Shown one piece after another: positions 1 to 6,894 of a DNA stretch of 13,007 nucleotides. The translations under genes and the position numbers were made by a program. The first letter of the stretch is position 1. The number at the start of each line of letters is the position of its first letter. Source of the DNA: Chlorobiota bacterium. Lineage in GTDB: Bacteria > Bacteroidota > Ignavibacteria > Ignavibacteriales > Ignavibacteriaceae. The stretch covers positions 1-13,007 of the forward strand of contig RHKR01000020.1 of NCBI GenBank assembly GCA_008363265.1, read 5' to 3'. Under the pieces are notes generated by a model, which was given only the letters and a program-made list of their open reading frames with translations, ran no database searches and had not been told where the DNA came from.

Positions 1-1
1 T

Positions 2-952
2 TATGAAGCGATCTGCGACACATTCAACATCCACACCAGAGTGGTTGAGTCTGACAACGGTCTGGCTGCCATAATCGGAATGCCACGCAGAAGTGAGAAC
101 CCGGTTGAAGATGATTTCCTCGACGAATACAGCCTCTGGAGCACTTTCCAGATCGCTGAAACGATCAGTCACTCAAACGAGATATCTTCTGTTCCCCTGC
201 ATCATGATCCCGATCAGAAGATCATTCTGATAATTGAAGACAATCAGGAAGTGGGAAAATTCCTCGCGAAATCCCTTGAAAACGAGTACAGGATCGTGCA
301 GGCTTTCAACGGCTTCGACGGACTCAGGAAGGCGGTTACCCTCATTCCTGATATCATCCTCTCCGATATCCATATGCCGGGTGTCAGCGGGATCGAAGTG
401 GCGCGGCTGATAAAAAATGATGAAAAAACCTCCCACATCCCTATTGTACTCATAACGGCCGATGCTTTCGAGGCCAACAAGATAAGAGCCATCGAATCGG
501 GCGCGGATGAAATTCTGATAAAACCTGTTTCTCTGAAGGAGCTGAGGGTCAGAATCGCAACCATTCTCAAGAAAAAGAGAAGGTTTTTTAAGGCTGCCAT
601 AACCGGACAGGAAGTTGATACTGAAGGAACAACGATCATAAAGGATAAATTCCTCGAAAAACTCGATTCCATCATGAATGAACACTTCGGAAATGAGGAT
701 CTCAGTGTTGAAGAACTCGGTGAACTGGTGGGAATGAGCCTCAGACAGCTCCAAAGAAAGATAAAAGCGGTCACCGGACGGCTTCCGAACGGTTATATAC
801 GGTATTATCGCCTGCAGAGAGCAAAAGAGATGATCAGGGATCATAAAATGAGCGTAAGCGAGGCTGCATATGCCTCCGGATTCAGTAATCTCTCCTATTT
901 TGCCAAGTGTTTCAAAGACGAATTCGGGGAACTCCCTTCAAATACGAACTGA
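2..952 (+). CDS. Response regulator receiver + AraC-family HTH, C-terminal part of a probable hybrid sensor protein (5' truncated)
   Basis: The reading frame is open from base 2, so the true start lies left of the window; a GTG at 41 is only the first in-frame start-like codon. Counting from that GTG, a CheY-like receiver spans about residues 61-178, with the acidic pair E66/D67, the phosphoacceptor D109 in SDIHMP, T139 and the conserved K161 in IKPV. An AraC-type DNA-binding domain (two helix-turn-helices) spans about 203-301 and ends FGELPSNTN. In the hybrid two-component family, a sensor histidine kinase passes phosphate to such a receiver, and the AraC domain then controls nearby genes, often for carbohydrate use. 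The residues before the receiver (VESDNGLAAIIGMP) resemble the end of a kinase ATPase domain, so a hybrid kinase is likely but not proven. The target could be the downstream reductase or porin; this is a guess from proximity. Confidence 0.88.
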   Translation, partial: YEAICDTFNIHTRVVESDNGLAAIIGMPRRSENPVEDDFLDEYSLWSTFQIAETISHSNEISSVPLHHDPDQKIILIIEDNQEVGKFLAKSLENEYRIVQAFNGFDGLRKAVTLIPDIILSDIHMPGVSGIEVARLIKNDEKTSHIPIVLITADAFEANKIRAIESGADEILIKPVSLKELRVRIATILKKKRRFFKAAITGQEVDTEGTTIIKDKFLEKLDSIMNEHFGNEDLSVEELGELVGMSLRQLQRKIKAVTGRLPNGYIRYYRLQRAKEMIRDHKMSVSEAAYASGFSNLSYFAKCFKDEFGELPSNTN

Positions 953-1020
953 TTCCCGGATATGTCCGAAATATGTTAAAGTTTGACGTTTTTTTGTTAT
1001 TTACCCTTGTTTTTACCCCT

Positions 1021-1028
1021 TAAATTTG
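1021..1028 (+). promoter_or_regulatory. Promoter-like -7 box TAAATTTG
   Basis: It matches the Bacteroidota -7 consensus TAnnTTTG exactly. A TTTG at 993-996 could serve as the -33 element, but the 24-base spacer is slightly longer than usual. A transcript from here would start near 1035 and hit the terminator at 1097-1126. The region is AT-rich, so a chance match is possible. Confidence 0.35.
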
Positions 1029-1029
1029 T

Positions 1030-1081
1030 ATCGAGTTTAATGAAAATTTAATAGCTTTTACACCTTATAATCGAGTTTAAT
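1030..1081 (+). repeat. 12-bp direct repeat ATCGAGTTTAAT, two copies 40 bp apart
   Basis: The word ATCGAGTTTAAT occurs at 1030-1041 and again at 1070-1081, a start-to-start distance of exactly 40 bp, about four helical turns. A related TTTAATAG follows the first copy. The spacing would put both copies on one face of the DNA, as for a regulator binding two sites, and an AraC-type regulator is encoded just upstream. That role is inference only. Confidence 0.5.
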
Positions 1082-1096
1082 AGTGCAAAAGATCCC

Positions 1097-1126
1097 GACG
1101 GGCTAGTAATAGCCCGTTTTTTATTT
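1097..1126 (+). terminator. Intrinsic terminator
   Basis: A perfect 8-bp stem ACGGGCTA / TAGCCCGT (1098-1105 and 1110-1117) closes a GTAA tetraloop and runs into a six-T tract (1117-1122). It is a strong rho-independent terminator on the + strand. It either ends the upstream signalling gene or a short transcript starting within the spacer. Confidence 0.88.
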
Positions 1127-1135
1127 TAAACTCTC

Positions 1136-1201
1136 ATTCCTCCAACCCAATCCGCCACCCCGGACCAAACACTCCACCCCAAACACTATACACTCTACAC
1201 T
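1136..1201 (+). repeat. C/A-rich, guanine-poor intergenic tract (copy 1)
   Basis: Low-complexity tract of C, A and T, with only three or so G residues. It contains the words CACTCCAC (1170-1177), ACCCCAAA (1176-1183) and TACACTCTACACT (1189-1201). All three recur in the spacer before the glycosyltransferase gene (3509-3588), as does a TCCGCC core. It is probably a degenerate intergenic repeat family; no function can be assigned. Confidence 0.5.
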
Positions 1202-1245
1202 TTTTTTTACATTAGACTTTATTTTTAGAAAATTATTGGAGATCA

Positions 1246-2133
1246 ATGATGAGTATGGAACTTCGCGACTTCGGCTTTTCCGGCATGAAGGTTACACCCA
1301 TCGGATTCGGAGCCGGACGTACCGGTTTCAAAAAAATGTCTGACAAGAAAGTTGAAAAACTTCTTAACACAGTTCTTGATCTTGGGATCAATCTTATCGA
1401 TACTGCCCGGAGCTATGGTGAATCGGAACACAGGATCGGTAAATTCCTTTCAGCAAGAAGAAGTGAGTTCATTCTTTCGACGAAGATCGGTTACGACGTT
1501 GAAGGTACCGAAGACTGGACATACGACTGCGTGGTCAAAGGTGTCGAGAAAGCTCTCAGAATACTTCAGACCGACTATATCGATATCGTCCACCTCCACT
1601 CCTGCAATAAAGACATCCTTGAAAGAGGTGAGGTCACCGAAGCCCTCCTAAGAATGACTCAGGAGGGAAAAGTCAAGTGTCACGCTTACTCCGGCGATAA
1701 CGAGGCCCTCGAATACGCGGTTTACAGCGGAAGTTTCGCCTCTATACAGTCGTCGATCAACATTGTTGATCAAAAAACGATCAACACACTTCTCCACCCC
1801 GCAAAACAAAGATACATGGGCGTGCTCGCCAAACGGCCACTCGCCAACTTCGCATGGGGTGACAACGCCGACCTTACCGATCCCGTAGTGGCCGAGTACC
1901 GGAAAAGAATTTACGATATGAACATCGACTATGGCATGCCCCTCGAGGAAGCCATGATAAGGTTCTCTGCCTACACTTACGGTGTTGATTCTGTTCTTAT
2001 TGGCACATCCGACGTGAAACATCTTAAAGCTGCCGTTAAAATTGTCGAAAAAGGAAAGCTGCCGGAAGACCTTCTGGAGAGGATCAAACAACGCTATTCT
2101 GAAACCGGAAGCGACTGGGCGAATCTAACCTGA
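1246..2133 (+). CDS. Aldo/keto reductase family oxidoreductase
   Basis: A 295-residue NADPH-dependent oxidoreductase of the aldo/keto reductase (TIM-barrel) family, predicted cytoplasmic. The catalytic tetrad is visible: D52 and Y57 in IDTARSYGESE, K80 in LSTKIG and H118 in DIVHLHS. The late IGTSDVKHL segment (about 252-260) corresponds to the cofactor-binding region of bacterial members. Length is normal for the family. Two tandem ATG codons (1246 and 1249) follow a GGAGA ribosome binding site at 1238-1242; spacing favours 1249 slightly, and either start gives essentially the same protein. The substrate cannot be read from sequence; many relatives reduce sugar aldehydes or ketones. It stands between a terminator and the porin gene, which has its own promoter-like box, so it may be a single-gene unit. 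Confidence 0.93.
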   Translation: MMSMELRDFGFSGMKVTPIGFGAGRTGFKKMSDKKVEKLLNTVLDLGINLIDTARSYGESEHRIGKFLSARRSEFILSTKIGYDVEGTEDWTYDCVVKGVEKALRILQTDYIDIVHLHSCNKDILERGEVTEALLRMTQEGKVKCHAYSGDNEALEYAVYSGSFASIQSSINIVDQKTINTLLHPAKQRYMGVLAKRPLANFAWGDNADLTDPVVAEYRKRIYDMNIDYGMPLEEAMIRFSAYTYGVDSVLIGTSDVKHLKAAVKIVEKGKLPEDLLERIKQRYSETGSDWANLT

Positions 2134-2138
2134 TGAAG

Positions 2139-2169
2139 TTTCATGATTTAAATGTTATAACTATATTTG
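2139..2169 (+). promoter_or_regulatory. Bacteroidota-type promoter upstream of the porin gene
   Basis: A TATATTTG at 2162-2169 matches the TAnnTTTG -7 consensus. TTTC at 2139-2142 lies 19 bases upstream, one mismatch from the TTTG -33 element. Transcription would start near 2176, giving an untranslated leader of about 40 bases that carries an AAAGG ribosome binding site (2204-2208) before the ATG at 2215. Confidence 0.5.
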
Positions 2170-2214
2170 AATCGGATTTTTTATTCCTTTTTTAACAACC
2201 CGTAAAGGTCTCAA

Positions 2215-3426
2215 ATGAAAAGATATACCTACCTTCTCCTGTTGTTCATGCTCGCAACTCCGGCAATGTTTGCTCAGTTAAGCGTGAAGTTCAACGGTGA
2301 ACTGAGAACAAGACTTGAGATTGATGAACTCGATTTCAATTCGAACAGTAAATGGCAGAACTTTATTAACAATCGGGCCCGCCTCGGTGCAGTAATATCA
2401 AATAATGACGACCTCGAATTCCACTTCAGGATCATCGATGCCCGCGTGTTCGGGCAGGAAGCCGGTGTTCAGGTCAATTCAGCAAACCTCGACCTCAACG
2501 AAGGGTACCTGAAACTCAAAAAAGGCGACTGGGAATTCATCCTCGGAAGACAGGAAGCCAGATACAATAACGGAAGGATCATCGCACAGTCCGACTGGGG
2601 TAACACTCCCATCACCTTTGATGGTGCCACAGCAAGATATTCCGGTAAAGGTTATCGAATCAGCGGTTTCGCTTTCAGACTTTCTGATAAACTCGCTGCA
2701 GACGACAGTCTCGATCACAACCTCCTCGGTCTCTTTGGTGAGTTCAAACTTCAGGACAATCTCCAGTTGAACCCGTATTTAATGTTCGACAGAAGGTCAC
2801 CGGTTGAAAGACTCTCGAGACTCACTCTCGGACTTAATGCCCCCGGATACCTCGGACCTGTCGTTTTTGATATCGATGTTGCTTATCAGACCGGTAATAT
2901 CAGAACCACAAAGAAGGAAACCATCTCGGCATTCCTCGCTGCAATAAATCTCGAGTATGATTTCAAAGTGACCTCAAAGGCCGCCCTGGGTGCCGGTTAC
3001 GCGATCTATTCAGGCGACAAAGATGGCACAGATGATAAATATGAGGTTTTCGACAACACCTACGCCACCAAACACGCTTTTCTCGGCGACATGGACTTTT
3101 TCAGAGCGGTTCCAACCAGCACATGGGATCTCGGCGTTACTGATATGTACGTATACTACAAAATGGCTCTTGCCCCCTGGCTCGCAACCAAACTTACCGG
3201 ACATATCTTCGGCTCAGCGGCAAAATACAAACTTGCCTCCGGTGCGGAAAGCAGCTCCTACGGAACTGAAATTGATCTTAACTTCGTAGCCAAGTACAAT
3301 GAATACCTAAACTTCATGCTCGGTGCCGCCACCTTCCTCCCCGGCGACATCTTCAAAGAGAAAAAAGGACCCGACAACGCCTACTGGATGTATGCCGGCT
3401 TTCACCTCAATATGAGCACGAAGTAA
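2215..3426 (+). CDS. Outer-membrane beta-barrel porin, alginate-export-like family
   Basis: A 403-residue exported protein. It opens with a signal peptide: basic MKRY, a hydrophobic stretch of about 14 residues, and a likely cut after PAMFA (residue 20). The mature part is an alternating series of amphipathic strands rich in aromatic, Asn and Gly residues (KFNGELRTRLEID, FHFRIIDARVFGQ, EGYLKLKKGDWEFILGRQE, and so on), as expected for a beta-barrel of about 16-18 strands. The NNRARLGAVISNNDDLEFHFRI and GDWEFILGRQ segments resemble the alginate-export (AlgE-type) porin domain found in many Bacteroidota. The protein ends HLNMSTK rather than with a terminal aromatic residue, which is slightly atypical for barrel assembly signals. 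AAAGG at 2204-2208 supports the ATG at 2215. The transported substrate is unknown. It has its own promoter-like box and terminator, so it is probably monocistronic. Confidence 0.85.
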   Translation: MKRYTYLLLLFMLATPAMFAQLSVKFNGELRTRLEIDELDFNSNSKWQNFINNRARLGAVISNNDDLEFHFRIIDARVFGQEAGVQVNSANLDLNEGYLKLKKGDWEFILGRQEARYNNGRIIAQSDWGNTPITFDGATARYSGKGYRISGFAFRLSDKLAADDSLDHNLLGLFGEFKLQDNLQLNPYLMFDRRSPVERLSRLTLGLNAPGYLGPVVFDIDVAYQTGNIRTTKKETISAFLAAINLEYDFKVTSKAALGAGYAIYSGDKDGTDDKYEVFDNTYATKHAFLGDMDFFRAVPTSTWDLGVTDMYVYYKMALAPWLATKLTGHIFGSAAKYKLASGAESSSYGTEIDLNFVAKYNEYLNFMLGAATFLPGDIFKEKKGPDNAYWMYAGFHLNMSTK

Positions 3427-3447
3427 TACAACGCTCATCGTTTTCTT

Positions 3448-3476
3448 AAGGCTGTCTCAAAAGGGCAGCCTTTTTT
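3448..3476 (+). terminator. Intrinsic terminator of the porin gene
   Basis: A 9-bp stem (3448-3456 with 3464-3472, one G-U pair) closes a 7-base loop and is followed by a T-run to 3476. It lies 21 bases after the porin stop codon on the same strand. Confidence 0.9.
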
Positions 3477-3479
3477 AAC

Positions 3480-3505
3480 AAAGATGCTAAAGATGGGAAA
3501 AGATG
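3480..3505 (+). repeat. AAAGATG word repeated three times
   Basis: AAAGATG starts at 3480, 3489 and 3499, a period of 9-10 bases, directly after the porin terminator. The phrasing is reminiscent of short AAAGACGC-type intergenic repeats seen in Bacteroidota genomes, but that link is from memory and unverified. Confidence 0.4.
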
Positions 3506-3508
3506 TGC

Positions 3509-3590
3509 CACTCCACTCCGCCGCGGCGCGAGTATTCAGCCCTTTACACTCTACACTCTATCCCAAATCCCATACCCCATACCCCAAATT
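3509..3590 (+). repeat. C/A-rich intergenic tract (copy 2)
   Basis: This tract shares CACTCCAC (3509-3516), TACACTCTACACT (3545-3557) and ACCCCAAA (3581-3588), in slightly different order and spacing, with the tract at 1136-1201. It also carries the small tandem CCCATACCCCATACCCC (3569-3585) and a GC-rich palindromic core around CCGCGG (3521-3526). It sits just upstream of the glycosyltransferase promoter. No protein is supported here. Confidence 0.5.
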
Positions 3591-3594
3591 TCCT

Positions 3595-3602
3595 TATCTT
3601 TG
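3595..3602 (+). promoter_or_regulatory. -7 box TATCTTTG immediately before the glycosyltransferase start
   Basis: An exact match to TAnnTTTG ends only three bases before the ATG at 3606. With a start point about 4-8 bases past the box, transcription would begin at or beside the start codon, giving a leaderless mRNA. No clear TTTG -33 element is seen, since the upstream sequence is C/A-rich. Confidence 0.5.
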
Positions 3603-3605
3603 AAC

Positions 3606-4694
3606 ATGATCATTTTCTATTCCGTCGTTCTCGTAGCTTATATCATAGTCCAGTCTTTTCTTGTGAGGGGCTTGCTGCGCCTGCCACGGTTGGTCGCGCG
3701 GAAAGAAACTGCTGATGATCAGGGCAACTACTCAGTTGTTGTTGCAGCGCGGAACGAGGCGGAGAACCTCCCAAACCTGTTGAAGGCTCTGGGAGAACTT
3801 GACTACCCTGCTGATAAATTTGAAATAATCATCTCTGATGACCACTCCACCGATAAGACTGTCGATATTGTCCTGGGTTTTTCTGATATCCTTCCCAATC
3901 TAAAGATCATCACCGCGGGTGGGAAAGATGATCCGGGAAAACGGTCGGCATTGACGCGCGGGATCGCGGCCTCTTCTTACAGCAAAATCTTAATAACCGA
4001 TGCCGACTGCCTCCCCGGTGCAGGCTGGCTTAAAGTGATCGACCGTTACTTCACCAGTGAGTGCGACATGCTCATAGGACCGGCCCCCCTGATCAAGCGC
4101 TCCGGCTTCTTCAACGGACTCTCCTGCTTCAGCAATCTCCGGTCGATGATGCTGATCGAATCAACTTTCAGTCACCGCCACCCAATTTCCGCCATAGCAC
4201 GAAACCTGGGGTTTAGAAAAGACGCATTCATCGTGCAGGGAGGCTATCACTCGACTGAAGGCTCGCTCGGCGGTGACGACGACCTCCTGTTGCGCAATTT
4301 TCTCGATCACGGTTTCCGTGTGAACTACTGCGACTCACCGGCCGCGGCGGTCTTCTCAGAGACCCATTTCGCCGGAAAAGACTTCCTCAGGCAGAAGGCA
4401 CGCCACACACAGGCTTCGAAGTTCTACTCGAAAAGTTCGAAGTGGATCCTCGCGCTCTGGCACATGCCGAACCTCTACGCGCAGTCATCGGTCCTCTTCC
4501 TCCCCTGGTTCCCGGAAGTGTCCGCGGTTTTCGTTATCAAGGCTTTGTTCGACATGTCACTAATAATGATGGTTCAGAATCGGCATAATTACTCCTTTTC
4601 CCCTTTTGAGGCCGTTTTTTATCAGTTTTTTTACGAGATATTCTTGATTATTAACTATTTTACATCCCGTTTTACGAAATTTAATTGGAAATAG
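3606..4694 (+). CDS. Family 2 glycosyltransferase, membrane-anchored
   Basis: A 362-residue GT-A fold glycosyltransferase. An N-terminal membrane helix (about 3-25) precedes the catalytic domain (about 43-280) and hydrophobic segments near 290-325 and 336-352. Family motifs are present: VVVAARNEAENL (45-56), the acidic SDDHSTD (77-83), the metal-binding DAD at 132-134, GGDDDLLLR (222-230) with a candidate catalytic acid, and RQKARH (262-267) matching the Q/RxxRW-like acceptor region of processive members. It should transfer a sugar from a nucleotide donor at the inner membrane; donor and acceptor are unknown. An in-frame TTG at 3600 is an alternative start, but the ATG at 3606 is preferred. 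Neither has a ribosome binding site, and a -7 promoter box ends three bases upstream. The nucleoside transporter follows after 21 bases, so co-transcription is likely though not functionally obvious. Confidence 0.87.
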   Translation: MIIFYSVVLVAYIIVQSFLVRGLLRLPRLVARKETADDQGNYSVVVAARNEAENLPNLLKALGELDYPADKFEIIISDDHSTDKTVDIVLGFSDILPNLKIITAGGKDDPGKRSALTRGIAASSYSKILITDADCLPGAGWLKVIDRYFTSECDMLIGPAPLIKRSGFFNGLSCFSNLRSMMLIESTFSHRHPISAIARNLGFRKDAFIVQGGYHSTEGSLGGDDDLLLRNFLDHGFRVNYCDSPAAAVFSETHFAGKDFLRQKARHTQASKFYSKSSKWILALWHMPNLYAQSSVLFLPWFPEVSAVFVIKALFDMSLIMMVQNRHNYSFSPFEAVFYQFFYEIFLIINYFTSRFTKFNWK

Positions 4695-4715
4695 TTTTAT
4701 TATTCAGGTAACTTA

Positions 4716-6068
4716 ATGGACATTATTGCTGTACTCAGAGGGATTCTGGGAATTGGTGTTCTGCTCGGGATCGCTTTCCTAATATCCAACAACAAAAAAA
4801 ATGTGAACTGGCGCCTCGTCGCCGGTGGTCTCTCGATCCAGTTCGTTCTGGCGATATTTCTTATTAAAGGCGATGCCATGTCGCAGTTCTTCTCCCCGCT
4901 TGGCTGGGTGAAAGACTTCTTCGCGTGGGTCAGCTCTTTCTTCGTCGTGATCCTGCAATACTCTGAGCAGGGTGCTTCGTTCGTGTTCGGAAACCTCGCC
5001 CTTGCGCCCGGAAAAGATGGAAGCCTCGGCTTCTTTTTTGCGTTCCAGGTTCTGCCTACGATCATCTTCTTCGCGGCTCTTATGTCGATCCTCTACTACC
5101 TCGGCATCATGCAGAAGGTGGTTCAGGCGATGGCCTGGGTAATGGCTAAGATCATGGGGACGAGCGGTGCCGAGTCACTTTCCTGTACCGCGAACATCTT
5201 CGTCGGACAGACGGAAGCACCCCTGATAGTCAAACCATACCTCGAGAAAATGACAAAAAGCGAAATGCTGACAGTTATGACGGGCGGAATGGCAACCATA
5301 GCCGGCGGTGTTATGGCGGCTTATATCCAGATGCTTGGACAATCGTATGCCAGCGCGAAAGGCATTCCCCTTGAGCAGGGGCAGATACTCTTCGCCACGC
5401 AGCTCCTCAGCGCTTCTGTTATGGCTGCACCCGCGGCACTTCTGATATCAAAAATCATTTTCCCCGAAATGGATGAACCCGCCACACGCGGTTCAGTGAA
5501 ACTCAGCATTGAAAAGAACGGCTCAAACGTTATCGAAGCTGCTTCGAACGGTGCCATCGATGGCCTCCACCTCGCACTGAATGTGGCCGGGATGCTGATC
5601 GCTTTCATCTGTATCATTGCACTGCTGAACGGTATCCTCGGTTGGACCGGTGAATTCACCGGACTGAACGCGATCCTGATCGACGAGTACGGCAAGCCCC
5701 TAAGTTTTCAGTTGCTGATCGGATTTATTCTACAGCCCGTCGCCCTCGCGATCGGTATTCCGATGCACGACGCGCTCGACTTCGGCAGTCTCCTCGGTAC
5801 AAAAACAGTATTGAACGAGTTCGTGGCATACCTCGATCTCGCTAAAATGGTTGAAACAAAAGTTCTTACCGATCCCAAGGCGATCTTCATGTCGTCATAC
5901 GCCCTCTGCGGTTTTGCCAATTTCTCCTCCATCGCCATTCAGGTCGGCGGTATCGGAGCGCTGGCGCCCGACAGAAAATCTGACCTCGCGCAGCTTGGAA
6001 TAAAAGCAGTTATCGGTGGAACACTCTCAACTCTTCTTTCAGCAACAATCGCGGGAATTTTCTTCTAA
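4716..6068 (+). CDS. Concentrative nucleoside transporter (CNT / NupC family)
   Basis: A 450-residue polytopic inner-membrane transporter that imports nucleosides with a cation gradient. Signature segments of the CNT family are intact: GAESLSCTANIFVGQTEAPL (151-170), whose GQTE (164-167) contacts the nucleoside base in the Vibrio cholerae homologue; NEFVAY (367-372), whose Glu contacts the ribose; and GFANFSSIAIQ (399-409), with the Asn and Ser of the substrate and ion site. Length and hydrophobic profile fit the family, including the N-terminal helices and the gate, core and C-terminal hydrophobic segments. Nucleoside or cation preference cannot be fixed from sequence. The ribosome binding site is weak (CAGG about 8 bases upstream), so translation may be coupled to the upstream glycosyltransferase. 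The purine nucleoside phosphorylase starts one base after its stop codon, giving an import-and-salvage pair. Confidence 0.95.
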   Translation: MDIIAVLRGILGIGVLLGIAFLISNNKKNVNWRLVAGGLSIQFVLAIFLIKGDAMSQFFSPLGWVKDFFAWVSSFFVVILQYSEQGASFVFGNLALAPGKDGSLGFFFAFQVLPTIIFFAALMSILYYLGIMQKVVQAMAWVMAKIMGTSGAESLSCTANIFVGQTEAPLIVKPYLEKMTKSEMLTVMTGGMATIAGGVMAAYIQMLGQSYASAKGIPLEQGQILFATQLLSASVMAAPAALLISKIIFPEMDEPATRGSVKLSIEKNGSNVIEAASNGAIDGLHLALNVAGMLIAFICIIALLNGILGWTGEFTGLNAILIDEYGKPLSFQLLIGFILQPVALAIGIPMHDALDFGSLLGTKTVLNEFVAYLDLAKMVETKVLTDPKAIFMSSYALCGFANFSSIAIQVGGIGALAPDRKSDLAQLGIKAVIGGTLSTLLSATIAGIFF

Positions 6069-6069
6069 G

Positions 6070-6894
6070 ATGATCGATCTCGAGTTCTACTATAAAGACC
6101 TCCTCGACATCCTCCGGAAGGATGTCAACAGTGAAGAAGTGAAGCTTGCAATTGTGCTGGGTTCCGGTCTCGGCAAATTCCCCGAGACGATCGATATCCT
6201 GAAGGTCTGGGACGGCGATACCCTCCCCCACTATCCCCGTTCAACTGTTGAGGGACACTCAGGCAAACTGATCCTCGGCTCAATTGAGGGAAAGAAGTGT
6301 CTCGTTTTCCAAGGCAGGTTCCACTTTTACGAAGGATATGAACTTTATGAGACCGTTGTTCCCTCTATAATCACCCGCTACCTCGGAATTCCTTACCTCC
6401 TCCTCACCAACGCGGCAGGAGGAGTGAATCCGACATTCGAACCGGGCGACCTGATGCTCTGCACTTCATTCATCGGGATAAATATCAAACACGAACTCGA
6501 TGAGCTGATGCGCGTGGCGACTCAGGAGCAGAGGGAAAGATTTCTTAACACCCCCGATCCCGACTTCAACGATATCATCATCTGGTCGGCTCTTGAGGAG
6601 AAAGTACATCTGAAGGAAGGTGTTTACTGGTATAACAAGGGTCCGACATACGAGACTCCTGCCGAGATCAGAATGATCGACAAGATCGGTGCTTCAGCGG
6701 TGGGAATGTCAACCGTGGCGGAGGCTTACTGGGCTTCGGCTCTCGGCGTTAAGGTCAGCTGTATCTCCTGCATAACCAACTATGCCGCGGGGCTTTCACC
6801 ACACAAATTAAGCCATGAGGATGTAACCATTGCAGCCAAACTTGTGGAGAACAAGTTCAACAGGCTTGTACGAAGGATCGCTAAATATTTTTAG
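6070..6894 (+). CDS. Purine nucleoside phosphorylase, trimeric (family 2) type
   Basis: A 274-residue cytoplasmic enzyme that splits purine nucleosides with phosphate into base and ribose-1-phosphate. Residues matching the human PNP active site are present: phosphate loop S32 in GSGLG, H63 in GHSG, R83/H85 in GRFHFYEG with Y87 and E88, NAAGG (114-118), E195 in PTYETPAE, M213-S214, N237 in ITNYAAG and H249 in LSHEDV. N237 and E195 favour 6-oxopurine nucleosides (inosine, guanosine) over methylthioadenosine. The ATG at 6070 is chosen because it follows the transporter's TAA by one base and gives the usual family N-terminus; an in-frame GTG at 6016 would overlap the transporter and add 18 residues. 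The 3' end overlaps the convergent rsmE by 4 bases. The conventional symbol (punA or deoD-like) is left open. Confidence 0.94.
   Translation: MIDLEFYYKDLLDILRKDVNSEEVKLAIVLGSGLGKFPETIDILKVWDGDTLPHYPRSTVEGHSGKLILGSIEGKKCLVFQGRFHFYEGYELYETVVPSIITRYLGIPYLLLTNAAGGVNPTFEPGDLMLCTSFIGINIKHELDELMRVATQEQRERFLNTPDPDFNDIIIWSALEEKVHLKEGVYWYNKGPTYETPAEIRMIDKIGASAVGMSTVAEAYWASALGVKVSCISCITNYAAGLSPHKLSHEDVTIAAKLVENKFNRLVRRIAKYF

Larger units (their letters stand above)
953..1245. other. 293-base spacer without a gene
   Basis: No convincing open reading frame is seen. From left to right it holds a promoter-like box TAAATTTG (1021-1028), a 12-bp direct repeat (1030-1041 and 1070-1081), an intrinsic terminator (1097-1126), a C/A-rich guanine-poor tract (about 1136-1200), a T-run and the ribosome binding site of the aldo/keto reductase. 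It separates the signalling gene from the reductase. The distance from the signalling gene's stop to the terminator, about 145 bases, is long for a simple 3' end and leaves room for a small transcript. Confidence 0.7.

Noticed and set aside
173..844. Long - strand open frames opposite the receiver and AraC domains
   Set aside because: They are antisense shadows of a clear conserved protein and show no family resemblance or start signals.
2171..2196. T-rich stretch with GGA / TCC after the aldo/keto reductase as a terminator
   Set aside because: The stem would be only three base pairs; the stretch lies between the porin promoter box and its ribosome binding site.
3503..3715. Open frame of 70 codons across the C/A-rich spacer
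   Set aside because: Composition is low-complexity and it runs out of frame into the glycosyltransferase gene; no ribosome binding site or recognisable protein.
6016..6069. GTG at 6016 as the start of the purine nucleoside phosphorylase
   Set aside because: It would overlap the transporter by 53 bases and add 18 residues not expected in the family; the ATG at 6070 fits the usual N-terminus.
6839..6857. Perfect 7-bp hairpin (AACTTGT / ACAAGTT, 5-base loop) that could terminate rsmE inside the phosphorylase gene
   Set aside because: On the - strand only three Ts follow the stem, which is AT-rich; too weak to call a terminator.
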